Shown: in pieces, positions 47,839 through 59,710 of the stretch
Layout: every line of letters begins with the position of its first letter
Position numbering within the stretch: the first letter of the stretch is position 1
Origin: Kocuria soli
Lineage (GTDB): Bacteria; Actinomycetota; Actinomycetes; Actinomycetales; Micrococcaceae
Length of the DNA stretch: 64,000 nucleotides
Assembly: GCF_003797835.1 (NCBI RefSeq)
Contig: NZ_RKMF01000012.1
Span: forward strand, 52,967-116,966
Reading direction: 5' to 3'
Program-made: the position numbers and the translations under genes
Notes under the pieces: generated by a model
Database searches by the model: none
Seen by the model: only the letters and a program-made list of their open reading frames with translations
What the model was told of the DNA's origin: nothing

Positions 47839-48858
47839 ATGCCCTCACCCATCGACCGGTTCGAAACCGCCCAGGTCAAGGCCGGTGTGCTCATGGAGGC
47901 GCTGCCCTGGATCACCCGGTACTCGGGCAGCACCATGGTCTTCAAGTACGGCGGCAACGCCATGGTGTCCGACGAACTCCGGCGCGCGTTCGCCGCGGAC
48001 ATGGTGTTCCTGCGCTCCGTGGCGATCCAACCCGTCGTCGTGCACGGTGGGGGTCCGCAGATCAACGCGATGCTCGACCGGCTGGGCATCGAATCCGAGT
48101 TCCGCGGCGGGCTCCGCGTGACCTCGGGGGAAGCGATCGACGTCATCCGCATGGTCCTCACCGGCCAGGTCCAGCGTGAGCTCGTGCACCTGATCAACGC
48201 GACCGGCCCGTTCGCGGTCGGGCTCTCCGGCGAGGACGCATCACTGCTCAACGCGGTGCGGCGCGGCACGGTCGTCGACGGCGAGGAGGTGGACCTGGGG
48301 CACGTGGGCGAGGTGGTTTCCGTGAATCCCGAGCCCCTCAAACGGCTCATCGCCAACGGGAACATTCCCGTGATCTCCTCCGTCGCCCCGGAGGTGGATA
48401 CGAACGGCAGGGTGACCGGGGAGGTGCTCAACATCAACGCCGACACGGCGGCGGCCGCGGTTGCCGTGGCCCTTGGGGCGGAGAAGTTCGTGGCCCTGAC
48501 CGACGTCGAAGGTCTGTACGCGAACTGGCCGGACCGGGGCTCGCTGATCGACTCCCTGACCGCCTCGGAACTGCGGGATCTCCTGCCGTCGCTTCAATCG
48601 GGAATGATCCCCAAGATGGAGGCCGCTCTGGCGGCCGTCGACGGCGGAGCGGGCCGGGCCACGATCGTGGACGGGCGGGAAGCGCACTCCGTCCTGCTGG
48701 AGATCTTCACCGACCGCGGCATCGGCACGGAGGTCCGTCCCGACGGCGCCGCACCCAGCCAGCCGCCCACGGTGGTTCCGCCCGAGGGCCGGGAACCACA
48801 GGATGCGGGAGAACAGCACCAGGCACTCGACGACGCAGCAGCGAAAGGCCTCTCATGA
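47839..48858 (+). CDS. argB: Acetylglutamate kinase
   Basis: Phosphorylates N-acetylglutamate; usually the feedback-controlled step. The 339-residue product has [75 protein letters not shown] and [20 protein letters not shown]. An N-terminal helix of the arginine-sensitive hexameric type is present. A ~40-residue Pro/Gln-rich tail after ~300 is extra. CAGGAGAG precedes ATG 47839. The stop overlaps argD (ATGA). Confidence 0.97.
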   Translation: MPSPIDRFETAQVKAGVLMEALPWITRYSGSTMVFKYGGNAMVSDELRRAFAADMVFLRSVAIQPVVVHGGGPQINAMLDRLGIESEFRGGLRVTSGEAIDVIRMVLTGQVQRELVHLINATGPFAVGLSGEDASLLNAVRRGTVVDGEEVDLGHVGEVVSVNPEPLKRLIANGNIPVISSVAPEVDTNGRVTGEVLNINADTAAAAVAVALGAEKFVALTDVEGLYANWPDRGSLIDSLTASELRDLLPSLQSGMIPKMEAALAAVDGGAGRATIVDGREAHSVLLEIFTDRGIGTEVRPDGAAPSQPPTVVPPEGREPQDAGEQHQALDDAAAKGLS

Positions 48859-50156
48859 GCACCGGAAACGACACCACGAACGGCGGCGACTCCCAGGCCG
48901 CCCCCACCCAGAGTGAGCTGCTCACCAGTTACCGGGACCACCTGTTGGGGGTCTTCGGCGCTCCGCAGGCCGTGCTCGTCCGCGGCCAGGGCGTGCACGT
49001 CTGGGACGCCGACGGCAACGGCCTGGTCGACCTGCTGGGCGGCATCGCCGTCAACGCCCTGGGGCATGCCCACCCGGCGTGGGTGAAGGCCGTCGCCGAT
49101 CAGGCCGCCACGCTCGGCCACGTCTCCAACTTCTTCACCACCCCGCAGCAGATCGGCCTGGCCGAAAAGCTGCTCGAACTCGCGGCGGCCCCTGACGGCT
49201 CCAAGGTCTTCTTCGCCAACTCGGGGTCGGAGGCCAACGAGGCGGCCTTCAAACTGGCCCGCCGCAGCGGCCACGAGAACCCTGGGCCCAACGGGCCCCG
49301 CACCACGGTCGTTGCCGTGGACGGGGCCTTCCACGGACGGACCATGGGATCCCTCGCGCTCACCGCCAAGAAGGCCTACCGCGAGCCGTTCGAGCCCCTG
49401 CCGGGCGGCGTGGTCCACATCGCGCCCACGCTGGAATCTCTCGAAGCAGTCATCGACGACTCGGTCTCCGCGCTGATCGTGGAACCGATCCGCGGGGAAC
49501 AGGGTGTCTTCGCTCTGCCCGACGGCTGGCTCCAGCGGGCGCGGGAACTCACCCGGGAGCACGGTGCGCTGCTGATCGTGGACGAGGTCCAGACCGGCAT
49601 CGGCCGTACCGGGGAATGGTTCGCCTACACGGCACAGCTGGATGCCGGAGAACTCCCGGACGCGATCACGCTGGCCAAGGGGCTCGGTGCAGGCTTTCCC
49701 GTGGGCGCGCTCATCACCTTCGGCGACGCCGTGTCCCAGCTGCTCACGGCGGGCCAGCACGGTACGACCTTCGGCGGCAATCCGTTGGCCACCGCCGCCG
49801 GGTTGGCCACGCTCGCGACCATCGAACACGACGACCTGTTGGCGAACGCCCGTTCGGTGGGGAAGGTTGTGACGGACGGTCTCACCGCCCTCGAACGAGT
49901 CCAGGAGGTCCGCTCCCACGGGCTGCTCATCGGATTCGACCTCGACGATCCGCGTCAGGACCCCGATTCCGCCGAGCCGCTCGGGGCCGCCGTCGTGGCC
50001 GCCGCGCGCGCGGCCGGGTACATCGTCAACGCGACCGGCCCCACCACGATCAGGCTGGCCCCACCGTTGATCCTGACCCAAGCGCAGGCCGAAGACTTCC
50101 TAGCGGTTCTGCCGTCGATCCTGGACCGGGCCGACGCCGCGCTCGCCGCCCACTGA
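48855..50156 (+). CDS. argD: Acetylornithine aminotransferase
   Basis: PLP class III aminotransferase of arginine synthesis, which can also serve lysine at the succinyl-DAP step. The 433-residue product has [72 protein letters not shown] and PLP Lys275 in [13 protein letters not shown]. An insertion ([11 protein letters not shown]) is minor. It is coupled to argB. Confidence 0.97.
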   Translation: MSTGNDTTNGGDSQAAPTQSELLTSYRDHLLGVFGAPQAVLVRGQGVHVWDADGNGLVDLLGGIAVNALGHAHPAWVKAVADQAATLGHVSNFFTTPQQIGLAEKLLELAAAPDGSKVFFANSGSEANEAAFKLARRSGHENPGPNGPRTTVVAVDGAFHGRTMGSLALTAKKAYREPFEPLPGGVVHIAPTLESLEAVIDDSVSALIVEPIRGEQGVFALPDGWLQRARELTREHGALLIVDEVQTGIGRTGEWFAYTAQLDAGELPDAITLAKGLGAGFPVGALITFGDAVSQLLTAGQHGTTFGGNPLATAAGLATLATIEHDDLLANARSVGKVVTDGLTALERVQEVRSHGLLIGFDLDDPRQDPDSAEPLGAAVVAAARAAGYIVNATGPTTIRLAPPLILTQAQAEDFLAVLPSILDRADAALAAH

Positions 50157-50208
50157 CCTCACCCCCCAGCCCCGCTGTTCCCGACGGCGGTACCGAAAGG
50201 ACCACCAC

Positions 50209-51168
50209 GTGCCACGCCACTTCCTGCGCGACACCGATCTGACTCCCGCCGAACAGTCCGAGGTCCTGGACCTGGCCGCGGCCGTCAAGGCCGACCGCTG
50301 GGCCCACAAGCCTCTGGCCGGCCCGCAGACGGCGACGGTCATCTTCGACAAGACCTCGACCCGGACGCGGTTCTCGTTCGCCGCCGGAATCGCCGACATG
50401 GGGGGCCAACCCCTGGTCGTGAATCCGGGGGAGGCGCAGATGGGTGTCAAGGAATCCATCGCCGACACCGCACAGGTGCTTTCCCGCATGGTGTCCCTGA
50501 TCGTCTGGCGGACCTACGCGCAAGCGGGCGTGGACGAGATGGCCCAGCACGCGAGCGTTCCCGTGATCAATGCGCTCTCTGACGAGTACCACCCCTGCCA
50601 GATCCTGGCGGACCTGCAAACCATCCGGGAGCACAAGGGGCAGACCCAAGGCCTGTCCTTCGCCTACCTCGGAGATGCCGCCAACAACATGGCCAACTCA
50701 TACCTGCTGGGCATGGTCACCGCCGGAATGGACGTTCGCATTGCGGGGCCGGAGGGGTACCTGCCGGATCCCGCGGTCGTCGCGGGTGCCGAGGAGCGCG
50801 CGCGGGAAACCGGCGCCACCGTGCTGGTGACCACCGACCCCGACGTCGCCCTGGCCGGGGCCGACGTGGTGTGCACGGACACCTGGATCTCCATGGGGCA
50901 GGAAGCGGAGAAGGCCGTCCGGGCGGAGGTGTTCCGGGCCTACAGCGTCGATCAGGCGGCCATGGACAAGGCGGAACCCGACGCCGTCTTCATGCACTGC
51001 CTCCCCGCCTACCGCGGTTCCGAAGTCACCGCCGAAGTCATCGACGGGCCCCGTTCCGTGGTTTTCGACGAGGCGGAGAACCGCCTCCACGCGCAAAAAG
51101 CCCTGATGATCTGGCTGCTGGCGCAGTCCGGCAGTTATGACCTGGAGACGGGCGAGGTCCTCCGATGA
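50209..51168 (+). CDS. argF: Ornithine carbamoyltransferase
   Basis: Makes citrulline from ornithine and carbamoyl phosphate. The 319-residue product has the carbamoyl-phosphate motif STRTRFSF, the HPCQILADL motif, and the ornithine-loop motif [22 protein letters not shown] and DTWISMGQE are also standard. The GTG at 50209 has GAAAGGA 8 bases upstream. Its stop overlaps argR (ATGA). Confidence 0.98.
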   Translation: MPRHFLRDTDLTPAEQSEVLDLAAAVKADRWAHKPLAGPQTATVIFDKTSTRTRFSFAAGIADMGGQPLVVNPGEAQMGVKESIADTAQVLSRMVSLIVWRTYAQAGVDEMAQHASVPVINALSDEYHPCQILADLQTIREHKGQTQGLSFAYLGDAANNMANSYLLGMVTAGMDVRIAGPEGYLPDPAVVAGAEERARETGATVLVTTDPDVALAGADVVCTDTWISMGQEAEKAVRAEVFRAYSVDQAAMDKAEPDAVFMHCLPAYRGSEVTAEVIDGPRSVVFDEAENRLHAQKALMIWLLAQSGSYDLETGEVLR

Positions 51169-51668
51169 GCATCCCGGCGACCAAGACCGCCCGCCAGGCG
51201 CGCATCGTCGCGTTGGTGGGATCCGGTGCCGTCCATTCCCAGGCCGAACTGGCTGACCTGCTGGGTGCGGACGGACTGCAGGTCACCCAGGCCACGCTGT
51301 CCAGGGACCTCGTGGAGCTCGGGGCGGTGCGCGTCCGGGACGCGGAAGGATCGCTGGTCTACGCAATTCCTCAGCCGGGTGCAGGTGATGGGCTCGCGGG
51401 CGGGGAACACCCGACGGAGGCCCTGGACGCGCGGTTGGCGGGTTTGTGCAAGGAACTGCTGGTCACGGCGGAGGCTTCCGCCAATCTGGTCATGCTGCGT
51501 ACACCACCGGGTGCGGCGCAGTACTTCGCCTCCGTGATCGACCACTCGACCCTGCCGGAGGTCCTGGGCACCATCGCGGGGGACGACACGATCATGGTCG
51601 TGACCCGTGACCCCCTGGGGGGACAGGACCTGGCGGACAAGTTCTTGGCCCTGACCATCCGCGAGTAG
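51165..51668 (+). CDS. argR: Arginine repressor
   Basis: 167-residue hexameric repressor. The N-terminal winged helix is [40 protein letters not shown]. The C-terminal oligomerisation and arginine-binding domain has [20 protein letters not shown] and [13 protein letters not shown], the Asp-Asp site. It is the last gene of the argC operon, so the repressor is made from the operon it controls. The ArgR-like boxes before argC and argG are the natural targets. Confidence 0.97.
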   Translation: MSIPATKTARQARIVALVGSGAVHSQAELADLLGADGLQVTQATLSRDLVELGAVRVRDAEGSLVYAIPQPGAGDGLAGGEHPTEALDARLAGLCKELLVTAEASANLVMLRTPPGAAQYFASVIDHSTLPEVLGTIAGDDTIMVVTRDPLGGQDLADKFLALTIRE

Positions 51669-51830
51669 GCGGACGTACGGCATGGCCGGTTCTGTCAGGC
51701 CGCCGTCCTGTGCGGCCCTGATCCTGTGATGCAATAGGGGACGCTTTCGGCGTCACCGGGGGAACGAACGTCAACCGTGTCCGATTCCGGCCCGGTGGAA
51801 GCCTGCCTCTGCTGACCCAAGGACCTACCC

Positions 51831-53333
51831 GTGACGAATCTCGCGACCCTGCTCTCCGACACCGCTGCGCGTGACCCGCAGAACGTGGCCGTCCGGGCGG
51901 ATGCCGCAGCCATCGACTACCGCACCCTCAACGCCTTGGCCGACGCGTTCCTCCAACGCTTGGCCGACCTGGGGGTGCAGCCCGGGGACCGCGTGGCGTT
52001 GATCTCCCCGAACGTGCCCCACATGCCCGTGGCCTACTACGGCATCCTCAAGGCCGGTGCGGTCGTGGTGCCGTTGAACCCGTTGCTCACGGAACGCGAA
52101 CTGGAGGGTCTCTTCCGGGACGCGGGCGTGCGCGCCGTCGTGGCCTTCGACGCCGTCGCCGATCGTGCTGAGCACGTGGTCGCGGAGATGACCGCCGACG
52201 GCACAACCCAGGTCGCCTTCGTCAGGCTCGCGGGGGACGCGTTGAGCCCGGAGGCATTGGGAGAGCCTCCGGAGACGGTCGAGCGCGCCGACGACGACCT
52301 GGCTGTCCTGCTCTACACGTCCGGGACCACGGGTGAGCCCAAGGGCGCGATGCTGACCCATCACAACCTGGCGTCCAACGCATGGATGACCACCCGCATG
52401 TTCGACTACCGCCCCGATGACGTCTTCCTGGGGGCGTTGCCGTTCTTTCACGTGTTCGGTCAGACCGTGGTGCTCAACGCCGTCGTCGCCGTGGGGGCCT
52501 GTGTGAGCACGGTGGCCTCCTTCCAGCCGCGTGCCGTACTGCACCAAGTCAACGACCACGGGGTGACCCGGTTCGTGGGCGTCCCGTCGATGTTCGTGGC
52601 CGTCAACAGCCTCCAGCGCGCGGATCGGGTCGAGTACCCGTCGCTGGTCAACGCCATCTCGGGTGGTGCCTCCATCCCCGTCGAGGTGCTCAAGGAGTTC
52701 GAGCAGCTGTTCGGTGTGACCCTCTACGAGGGGTACGGCCTGTCCGAGACCTCACCCGTGGTCTGCTTCAACCACCCCGTCAACGACCGAGTCCCGGGCT
52801 CGATCGGCACGGCGTGCGAGGGTGCGGACGTGCGGGTTCTCGACGACGCCGGCCGTGACGTCGCGCGCGGAGAGGTCGGGGAGATCGCGGTGCGCGGGCA
52901 GTACGTCATGGCCGGTTACTGGAACCAGCCGGAGGTCACTGCCGCGGCGTTCACGGGCGAGTTCTTCCGCACGGGTGATCTGGGACGGCAGGACGAATCT
53001 GGCCGGTTCTTCATCGTGGACCGCAAGAAGGACATGATCCTCCACAACGGATACAACGTGTACCCGCGCGAAATCGAAGAACTGCTCTACGAACACCCGG
53101 CTGTCCACGAGGCCGCGGTGGTGGGCGAAGGGGACATCACCGTCGGTCAGGACGTCGTCGCCTGCCTGGTGCTCAACCCCGGTCACGACGCGGACGCGGT
53201 GGTCGCGGAACTGCGCGACGCCGCCCGTCACGGACTGGCCGTCTACAAGCGGCCCCGGCACTACCGGGTTCTGGATGCCTTGCCCAAGGGCCCCACGGGC
53301 AAGATCCTCAAGCGGGAGATCGTCCTGGACTGA
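51831..53333 (+). CDS. Acyl-CoA synthetase (AMP-forming), copy 1
   Basis: 500-residue ANL-superfamily ligase, probably for medium/long-chain or aryl acids. The P-loop is LLYTSGTTGEPKGAML; LPFFHVFGQT, YEGYGLSETSPVVCFN, FRTGDLGRQDESG and VDRKKDMILHNGYNVYPREI follow. The catalytic Lys is in PKGPTGKILKREI. AAGGAC lies 7 bases before GTG 51831. It is intact and closely resembles the interrupted copy at 53928, implying an old duplication. The acyl substrate is unknown. Confidence 0.92.
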   Translation: MTNLATLLSDTAARDPQNVAVRADAAAIDYRTLNALADAFLQRLADLGVQPGDRVALISPNVPHMPVAYYGILKAGAVVVPLNPLLTERELEGLFRDAGVRAVVAFDAVADRAEHVVAEMTADGTTQVAFVRLAGDALSPEALGEPPETVERADDDLAVLLYTSGTTGEPKGAMLTHHNLASNAWMTTRMFDYRPDDVFLGALPFFHVFGQTVVLNAVVAVGACVSTVASFQPRAVLHQVNDHGVTRFVGVPSMFVAVNSLQRADRVEYPSLVNAISGGASIPVEVLKEFEQLFGVTLYEGYGLSETSPVVCFNHPVNDRVPGSIGTACEGADVRVLDDAGRDVARGEVGEIAVRGQYVMAGYWNQPEVTAAAFTGEFFRTGDLGRQDESGRFFIVDRKKDMILHNGYNVYPREIEELLYEHPAVHEAAVVGEGDITVGQDVVACLVLNPGHDADAVVAELRDAARHGLAVYKRPRHYRVLDALPKGPTGKILKREIVLD

Positions 53334-53353
53334 TTGTCCAGCGGGTGTGAACC

Positions 53354-53779
53354 TCAGGCGTACCGCTCCAGCAGCGGGAGGACGCCTGTCCGCCCGAATT
53401 CCTCGGCGACGGCCCGCGCCGGCTGGAAGCCCGTGTCCTGTCCTGCACCTGCCTCCAGCAGCAGTCGAGTGATTTCTTCGTTCCCGCGGAACACCGCGCA
53501 GATCAGCGCGGTGAAGCCCATGTCGGACACCCGTTCCGTGTCCGCACCGCGGTCCAGGAGCATGCCGACGGTCTGCGGGTGTTCGTGGTAGGCCGCGAGA
53601 TTGAGCAGGGTGTCTCCTTTGCTGTTGGTCAGGTTCACGGGCAGGCCCTGGTCGATGGCCGTAGCCAGGGACTCCGTCCTGCCCTCGCGGGCGGCGTCGA
53701 ACATGGACTGCAACAGTTCCAGTTCGGCCTCGGTGAGTTCGGGGCGCCGGGGTTCACCGGGCGTGGTCGGCTCGGTCAA
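53354..53779 (-). CDS. Ankyrin-repeat protein, TTG start
   Basis: 141-residue protein with about three ankyrin repeats: MFDAAREGRTESLATAIDQG, KGDTLLNLAAYHEHPQTVGM with LLDRGADTERVSD, then GFTALICAVFRGNEEITRLL. Such small ankyrin proteins are protein-binding modules. I place the start at TTG 53779, because AGGAG lies 8 bases before it and no ATG or GTG fits better; a longer frame to 53857 has no ribosome site. It is antisense between two acyl-CoA ligase copies. Its partner is unknown. Confidence 0.82.
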   Translation of the reverse strand: MTEPTTPGEPRRPELTEAELELLQSMFDAAREGRTESLATAIDQGLPVNLTNSKGDTLLNLAAYHEHPQTVGMLLDRGADTERVSDMGFTALICAVFRGNEEITRLLLEAGAGQDTGFQPARAVAEEFGRTGVLPLLERYA

Positions 53780-53882
53780 GGGAAGTCTCCTGACGGGTAG
53801 GGAGTGGAGTGGGCGCGGTCGTCGTCGCGAATGGCCTGCCCGGCCATTGTGTCGCACGTCCCGTGGGTGGCGAGAGAACGCC

Positions 53883-53888
53883 TAGACT
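53883..53888 (+). promoter_or_regulatory. -10 candidate of the second acyl-CoA ligase
   Basis: TAGACT; transcription would begin near 53895, leaving a ~30-base leader with GGAAGG before GTG 53928. This argues against the in-frame GTG at 53889. Confidence 0.45.
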
Positions 53889-53927
53889 GTGGCGCACGTC
53901 ACGTCCATGTCGAGGGAAGGATCACCA

Positions 53928-55445
53928 GTGACCAACCTGGCGACTCTGCTGACCACCACCGCTCAGGCCCACCCGGAGCGGGTGATGGTGCACCTTGACG
54001 ACGACGGACTGACCTACGCGCAGGTGGACGATCTCAGTTCACGCTTTGCCGGACACCTGCAGTCGCTTGGCGTCGAGGTGGGGGACCGGGTGGCCATCGT
54101 GCTGCCCAACCTGCCCCACGTCCCGGTGGTGTACTACGCGATCCTCAGGCTCGGTGCCGTGGTGGTCCCGCTGAACCCACTCCTGACGGCTCGGGAGGTG
54201 GCCTACCACCTCGACGACTCCGAGGCCAAGGTCGTCGTGGTCTGGGAAGCGGTGGCCGACGCAACGCGAGAGGCTGCCGGTGAGCGCCAGGTGGTCGAGC
54301 TCTCGGCGTCGTCGCTGGCCGAGATCTCGGGGCAGACGCCGGTCGAGGGTGTGGTGGAGCGGGAGGAGTCGGACACTGCGGTCCTGCTGTACACCTCCGG
54401 CACGACGGGCCGGCCCAAGGGTGCGATGCTGACCCACCGGAACATGCGGACCAACGCGGAACTCGTGGTGGAGCTGTTCTCCATCACGGAGGAGGACGTC
54501 CTGTTCGGCGGCCTGCCGTTCTTCCATGTCTTCGGCCAGACCGTGGCCATGAACGCCGTGGCCGCAGCGGGTGCCTCCGTCACGCTGTTGGGCCGGTTCG
54601 AGCCGGTCAAGGCCGTGGACGTGCTGGAACGCGATTCAGTCAGTCTGGTGGCCGCCGTTCCGTCCATGCACATCGCCATGCTGTAGGAGGTCGTCAAGCG
54701 TGGCGGCATGGACTTCCCTCGCCTCCGGGGTCTCATCTCGGGCGGCTCGCCGCTGCCCGTGGAGATCCTGACCCGAGCCGAACAAGTCTTCGGGGCGACG
54801 GTTCTTGAGGGCTACGGCCTGTCGGAGACCTCACCCGTGGTCTGCTTCAACCAGTTCGACGGGCCGCGCAAGGCGGGTTCGATCGGCACTCCCGTCCGCG
54901 GCGCGGAACTGCGCGTGGTGGATGCCATGGGTGAGGAAGTGACCGTCGGCGAGGTCGGTGAAATCGCCATCGCGGGTCAGTACGTCATGGCCGGCTACTG
55001 GCGACGTGAGGATGCCACGGCGGAGGCGATCCGTGACGGTTGGTTCCATTCCGGGGACCTCGGGTACAAGGACGACGACGGCTGCTTCTACATCGTGGAC
55101 CGCATGAAGGACATGATCATCCGCGGTGGCTACAACGTCTATCCGCGTGAGGTCGAGGAGATCCTCTTCGAGTTCGACGGCGTGGCCGAGTGCGCGGTGC
55201 TCGGAGTGGACGAAGACCGGCTCGGGCAGGAGGTGGCCGCCGTCGTCGCCTTCCTGGAATCGCCCGCCGATCGGGAGGCGACGGCCCGTGAACTGGATGC
55301 GTTCGTGCGCGAACGCTTGGCGAACTACAAGGTCCCGCGGGTCTGGCAGCTCGTGGCAGAACTGCCCAAGGGTCCGACCGGCAAGATCCTCAAGCGCACG
55401 ATCGAGCTGTCGGACGACGCGGTGCGAACGGGCAGCGATGCATAA
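53928..55445 (+). pseudogene. Acyl-CoA synthetase, copy 2, interrupted by an in-frame TAG
   Basis: The reading frame continues across 506 codons, but codon 253 (54684-54686) is TAG. The first half has MTNLATLLTTTAQ, LLYTSGTTGRPKGAML and LPFFHVFGQTVAMN. The second half has VLEGYGLSETSPVVCFNQ, WFHSGDLGYKDDDGC, VDRMKDMIIRGGYNVYPREV and PKGPTGKILKRTI. No other damage is seen, so the lesion is recent, a sequence error (CAG to TAG would do) or tolerated. The stop reads TAGGAGGT, containing a perfect ribosome site, with an in-frame ATG at 54708 where the second half could restart. Neither half alone has all catalytic motifs. Confidence 0.85.
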
Positions 55446-55472
55446 ATACACCGTGGTGTGTATAGTCATGCA
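55439..55472 (+). promoter_or_regulatory. Paired ArgR boxes upstream of argG
   Basis: TGTATAGTCATGCA (55459-55472) matches TGNAT-N4-ATNCA exactly; TGCATAAATACACC (55439-55452) has two mismatches. They are 20 bp apart, the same offset as before argC. The first overlaps the stop of the upstream gene; the second covers TATAGT (55461-55466), a likely -10. Confidence 0.75.
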
Positions 55473-55507
55473 TGAGTTTTGACCTGACGACTGCAAGGAG
55501 AACTTTC

Positions 55508-56719
55508 GTGACTGAGCGCGTTGTGCTCGCCTACTCGGGCGGCCTGGACACTTCCGTGGCGATCGGCTGGATCGGCGAGGCCACCGGCGCAGAGGTCATC
55601 GCCTGCGCCGTCGACGTCGGACAGGGCGGCGAGGACCTGGAATCCATCCGTCAGCGCGCGCTGGACTGCGGCGCCGTGGAGGCCGTGGTGGCCGATGCAC
55701 GCGACGAGTTCGCCAACGACTACTGCATGCCGGCGCTCAAGGCCAACGGTCTCTACATGGATTCCTACCCGTTGGTCTCCGCGGTTTCCCGTCCGGTGAT
55801 CGTCAAGCACCTGGTGGACGCGGCCAAGAAGTACGGTGCCACCACCGTGGCCCACGGCTGCACCGGCAAGGGCAACGACCAGGTTCGCTTCGAGGTCGGC
55901 ATCCAGACCCTCGGCCCGGACCTCAAGTGCATCGCACCCGTCCGCGATCTGGCGCTGACCCGCGAGAAGGCCATCGACTACGCCGAGCGCAACGACCTGC
56001 CGATCGCGACCACCAAGAAGAACCCGTTCTCGATCGACCAGAACGTGTGGGGTCGCGCCATCGAGACGGGCTTCCTGGAGGACATCTGGAACGCCCCCAC
56101 CAAGGACGTCTACGACTACACCGACGATCCCGCCTTCGCCCCGGCACCCGACGAGGTGGTTCTGACCTTCCAGCAGGGCATTCCCGTGGCCATCGACGGC
56201 CGCCCCGTGACCCCGTTGGAAGCCATCCAGGAGATGAACCGCCGCGCCGGTGCCCAGGGTGTCGGCCGGATCGACATCGTCGAGGACCGCCTGGTGGGCA
56301 TCAAGTCACGTGAGATCTACGAGGCCCCCGGTGCCATGGCCCTGATCGCCGCCCACCAGGAACTTGAGAACGTGACCATCGAGCGCGAGCAGGCCCGGTT
56401 CAAGAAGACCGTGGGTCAGCGCTGGACCGAACTGGTCTACGACGGTCAGTGGTTCTCCCCGCTCAAGAAGTCCCTGGACGTGTTCCTGGACGACACGCAG
56501 CGCTACGTCAACGGTGACATCCGCATGACGCTGCACGCGGGCAAGGCCACTGTGACCGGTCGCCGTTCGGACACCTCCCTGTACGACTTCAACCTGGCGA
56601 CCTACGACGAAGGGGATTCCTTCGACCAGTCCCAGGCCCGCGGGTTCATCGAACTGTTCGGCATGTCCTCCAAGGTCGCCTCCGCCCGCGACCAGCGGTT
56701 GGCCGCCGAAGGTCTCTGA
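55508..56719 (+). CDS. argG: Argininosuccinate synthase
   Basis: ATP-dependent ligation of citrulline and aspartate. The 403-residue product has the PP-loop [45 protein letters not shown] and [26 protein letters not shown] lies 8 bases before GTG 55508; an upstream ATG at 55472 lies inside the ArgR box and would add 12 unconserved residues. It is separated from argF-argR by the ligase/ankyrin insertion and has its own ArgR boxes. Confidence 0.98.
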   Translation: MTERVVLAYSGGLDTSVAIGWIGEATGAEVIACAVDVGQGGEDLESIRQRALDCGAVEAVVADARDEFANDYCMPALKANGLYMDSYPLVSAVSRPVIVKHLVDAAKKYGATTVAHGCTGKGNDQVRFEVGIQTLGPDLKCIAPVRDLALTREKAIDYAERNDLPIATTKKNPFSIDQNVWGRAIETGFLEDIWNAPTKDVYDYTDDPAFAPAPDEVVLTFQQGIPVAIDGRPVTPLEAIQEMNRRAGAQGVGRIDIVEDRLVGIKSREIYEAPGAMALIAAHQELENVTIEREQARFKKTVGQRWTELVYDGQWFSPLKKSLDVFLDDTQRYVNGDIRMTLHAGKATVTGRRSDTSLYDFNLATYDEGDSFDQSQARGFIELFGMSSKVASARDQRLAAEGL

Positions 56720-58321
<1,602 letters not shown>

Positions 58322-58329
58322 GCGGCGAG

Positions 58330-59034
58330 ATGCAGCTGGGCAAACAGGGGCGCCCGGAGCCGTGCGTGGAGCCGGGGCTGGACCGCGACCTGCTGGGCGT
58401 CCTCGAACTGCCAGCGCCGCAGGCGGCTCCTCTGCTGTTGGGGTCGTTGCTGTCGCACACCGGCCCGGAGGGGACCGTGACGCTGCGTCTGACCGAGATC
58501 GAGGCCTACGGCGGCCCCGCCGATTCCGACCTCCCGGACCCGGGCGCACACACCTTCAACGGGCGGACGGCGCGCAATGCCTCCATGTTCGGGCCGGCCG
58601 GTCGCGTGTACGTGTACTTCACCTACGGCATGCACCACGCCGTCAACCTGGTCTGCCGGCCCGCCGGAACCGCGGGCGGCTGTCTGATCCGCGCCGGCGA
58701 GGTCCTGGAGGGAACGGAACTGGCCCGGCAGCGGCGCAGCGTGCGTCGTCGCACCCCGGTTCCCGACCTCGCCCTGGCCCGTGGTCCCGGCAATGTCGCA
58801 CAGGCACTCTCCCTGACACTGGCCGACGACGGCGCGCTCCTCACCTCGGACCTGGCGGCCACGGGGCTGACCCTCCGTCGTGGGGGCCCCGTTGCCGAGA
58901 TCGTCACAACTGCACGCACCGGAGTCTCCGGTCCCGGCGGCGGCCCCGAGTATCCGTGGCGGTTCGCGGTGGCGGGGGACCCCACGGTGTCACCGTACAG
59001 AGCCGCGGTCACTCGCAATCGTCGTCGTGGATGA
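58330..59034 (+). CDS. mpg: DNA-3-methyladenine glycosylase (AAG/MPG type)
   Basis: Base-excision repair enzyme removing alkylated purines. The 234-residue product carries the family blocks LTEIEAYGGPADSDLPDPGA, HTFNGRTARNASMFGPAGRV, YVYFTYGMHHAVNLVC, GCLIRAGEVLEG and ARGPGNVAQAL. The catalytic Glu is in EIEAYGG. It lies directly after argH and probably shares its transcript, a common actinobacterial order. It shows no ribosome site beyond a weak GGCGAG. Confidence 0.94.
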   Translation: MQLGKQGRPEPCVEPGLDRDLLGVLELPAPQAAPLLLGSLLSHTGPEGTVTLRLTEIEAYGGPADSDLPDPGAHTFNGRTARNASMFGPAGRVYVYFTYGMHHAVNLVCRPAGTAGGCLIRAGEVLEGTELARQRRSVRRRTPVPDLALARGPGNVAQALSLTLADDGALLTSDLAATGLTLRRGGPVAEIVTTARTGVSGPGGGPEYPWRFAVAGDPTVSPYRAAVTRNRRRG

Positions 59035-59045
59035 CCGCCACCGGC

Positions 59046-59058
59046 TACGATGTCGCGT
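59046..59058 (+). promoter_or_regulatory. Leaderless-type promoter element of apt
   Basis: TACGAT (59046-59051) lies 7 bases before GTG 59059. An ATG at 59050 inside the hexamer is in frame but unlikely as start. Confidence 0.5.
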
Positions 59059-59610
59059 GTGAATCAGCAGCAGCCCGCGCAACCCACCGAGTCCATCGAA
59101 CAGGTGATCGACCGCTTGTGCGTGAAGATCCCCGACCACCCGGACCCGGGGATCCTGTTCAGGGACCTGACGCCGTTGTTTGCGGACTCGCAGGGGTTCA
59201 CCCGCACCGTCGATTCCTTGGCGGAGGCCTTCGAAGGCCAGTTCGACTGTGTGGCGGGCGTCGAGGCCCGCGGCTTCATCCTGGCCGGTGCCGTCGCACG
59301 CTCGGCGGGCTGCGGCGTGTTGCCCGTACGCAAGGAGGGCAAGCTTCCGCGCGAGACCTACCGGCAGAGCTACCAGCTCGAATACGGCTCCGCCACCCTG
59401 GAGATCCACACCGATGACCTGGCCCGCGGCTCCCGCGTGTTGGTCGTCGACGACCTCCTGGCCACGGGTGGAACCCTCGAGGCGACCGGGCAACTGCTGC
59501 ACCGGGCAGGACTCCACATCGCCGGATTCGGTCTCATCATGGAACTGACCGACCTCCGCGGGCGGGCCAAGCTCGGCGGTCACCGCGTGCGCGCTCTCTA
59601 CCGCGTCTGA
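59059..59610 (+). CDS. apt: Adenine phosphoribosyltransferase
   Basis: Purine-salvage enzyme converting adenine and PRPP to AMP. The 183-residue product has IPDHPDPGILFRDLTPLFAD, GVEARGFILAGAVA, VRKEGKLPRETYRQSYQLEYG and the PRPP motif VLVVDDLLATGGTLEAT. Start at GTG 59059 follows the leaderless pattern; the ATG nine bases upstream would add only MSR. Length and motifs are normal. Confidence 0.96.
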   Translation: MNQQQPAQPTESIEQVIDRLCVKIPDHPDPGILFRDLTPLFADSQGFTRTVDSLAEAFEGQFDCVAGVEARGFILAGAVARSAGCGVLPVRKEGKLPRETYRQSYQLEYGSATLEIHTDDLARGSRVLVVDDLLATGGTLEATGQLLHRAGLHIAGFGLIMELTDLRGRAKLGGHRVRALYRV

Positions 59611-59670
59611 GCCGCGCCGCGGGGACCAGTCCCGTCACCCGAGGTCACCTCACGTTCACCCCGAGCCGTC

Positions 59671-59676
59671 TACCAT
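59671..59676 (+). promoter_or_regulatory. -10 candidate of the HelD-like gene
   Basis: TACCAT, followed by a ~28-base leader with GGAGGAG (59695-59701) 9 bases before ATG 59711. No rifamycin-associated element of the HelR type is seen upstream. Confidence 0.45.
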
Positions 59677-59710
59677 GGTGGGTCTGGAATCAGCGGAGGA
59701 GAACGATCGC

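Noticed and set aside
54684..54686. TAG as a pyrrolysine or other recoded codon
   Set aside because: No pyrrolysine genes or recoding element are visible, such recoding is not expected in this lineage, and the paralogue has an ordinary Ser codon near this place. A nonsense change, base error or restart explains it better.
59640..59710. HelR-type rifamycin-associated element before the HelD-like gene
   Set aside because: The inverted repeat described for such elements is not present; only a -10 candidate and a ribosome site are seen.
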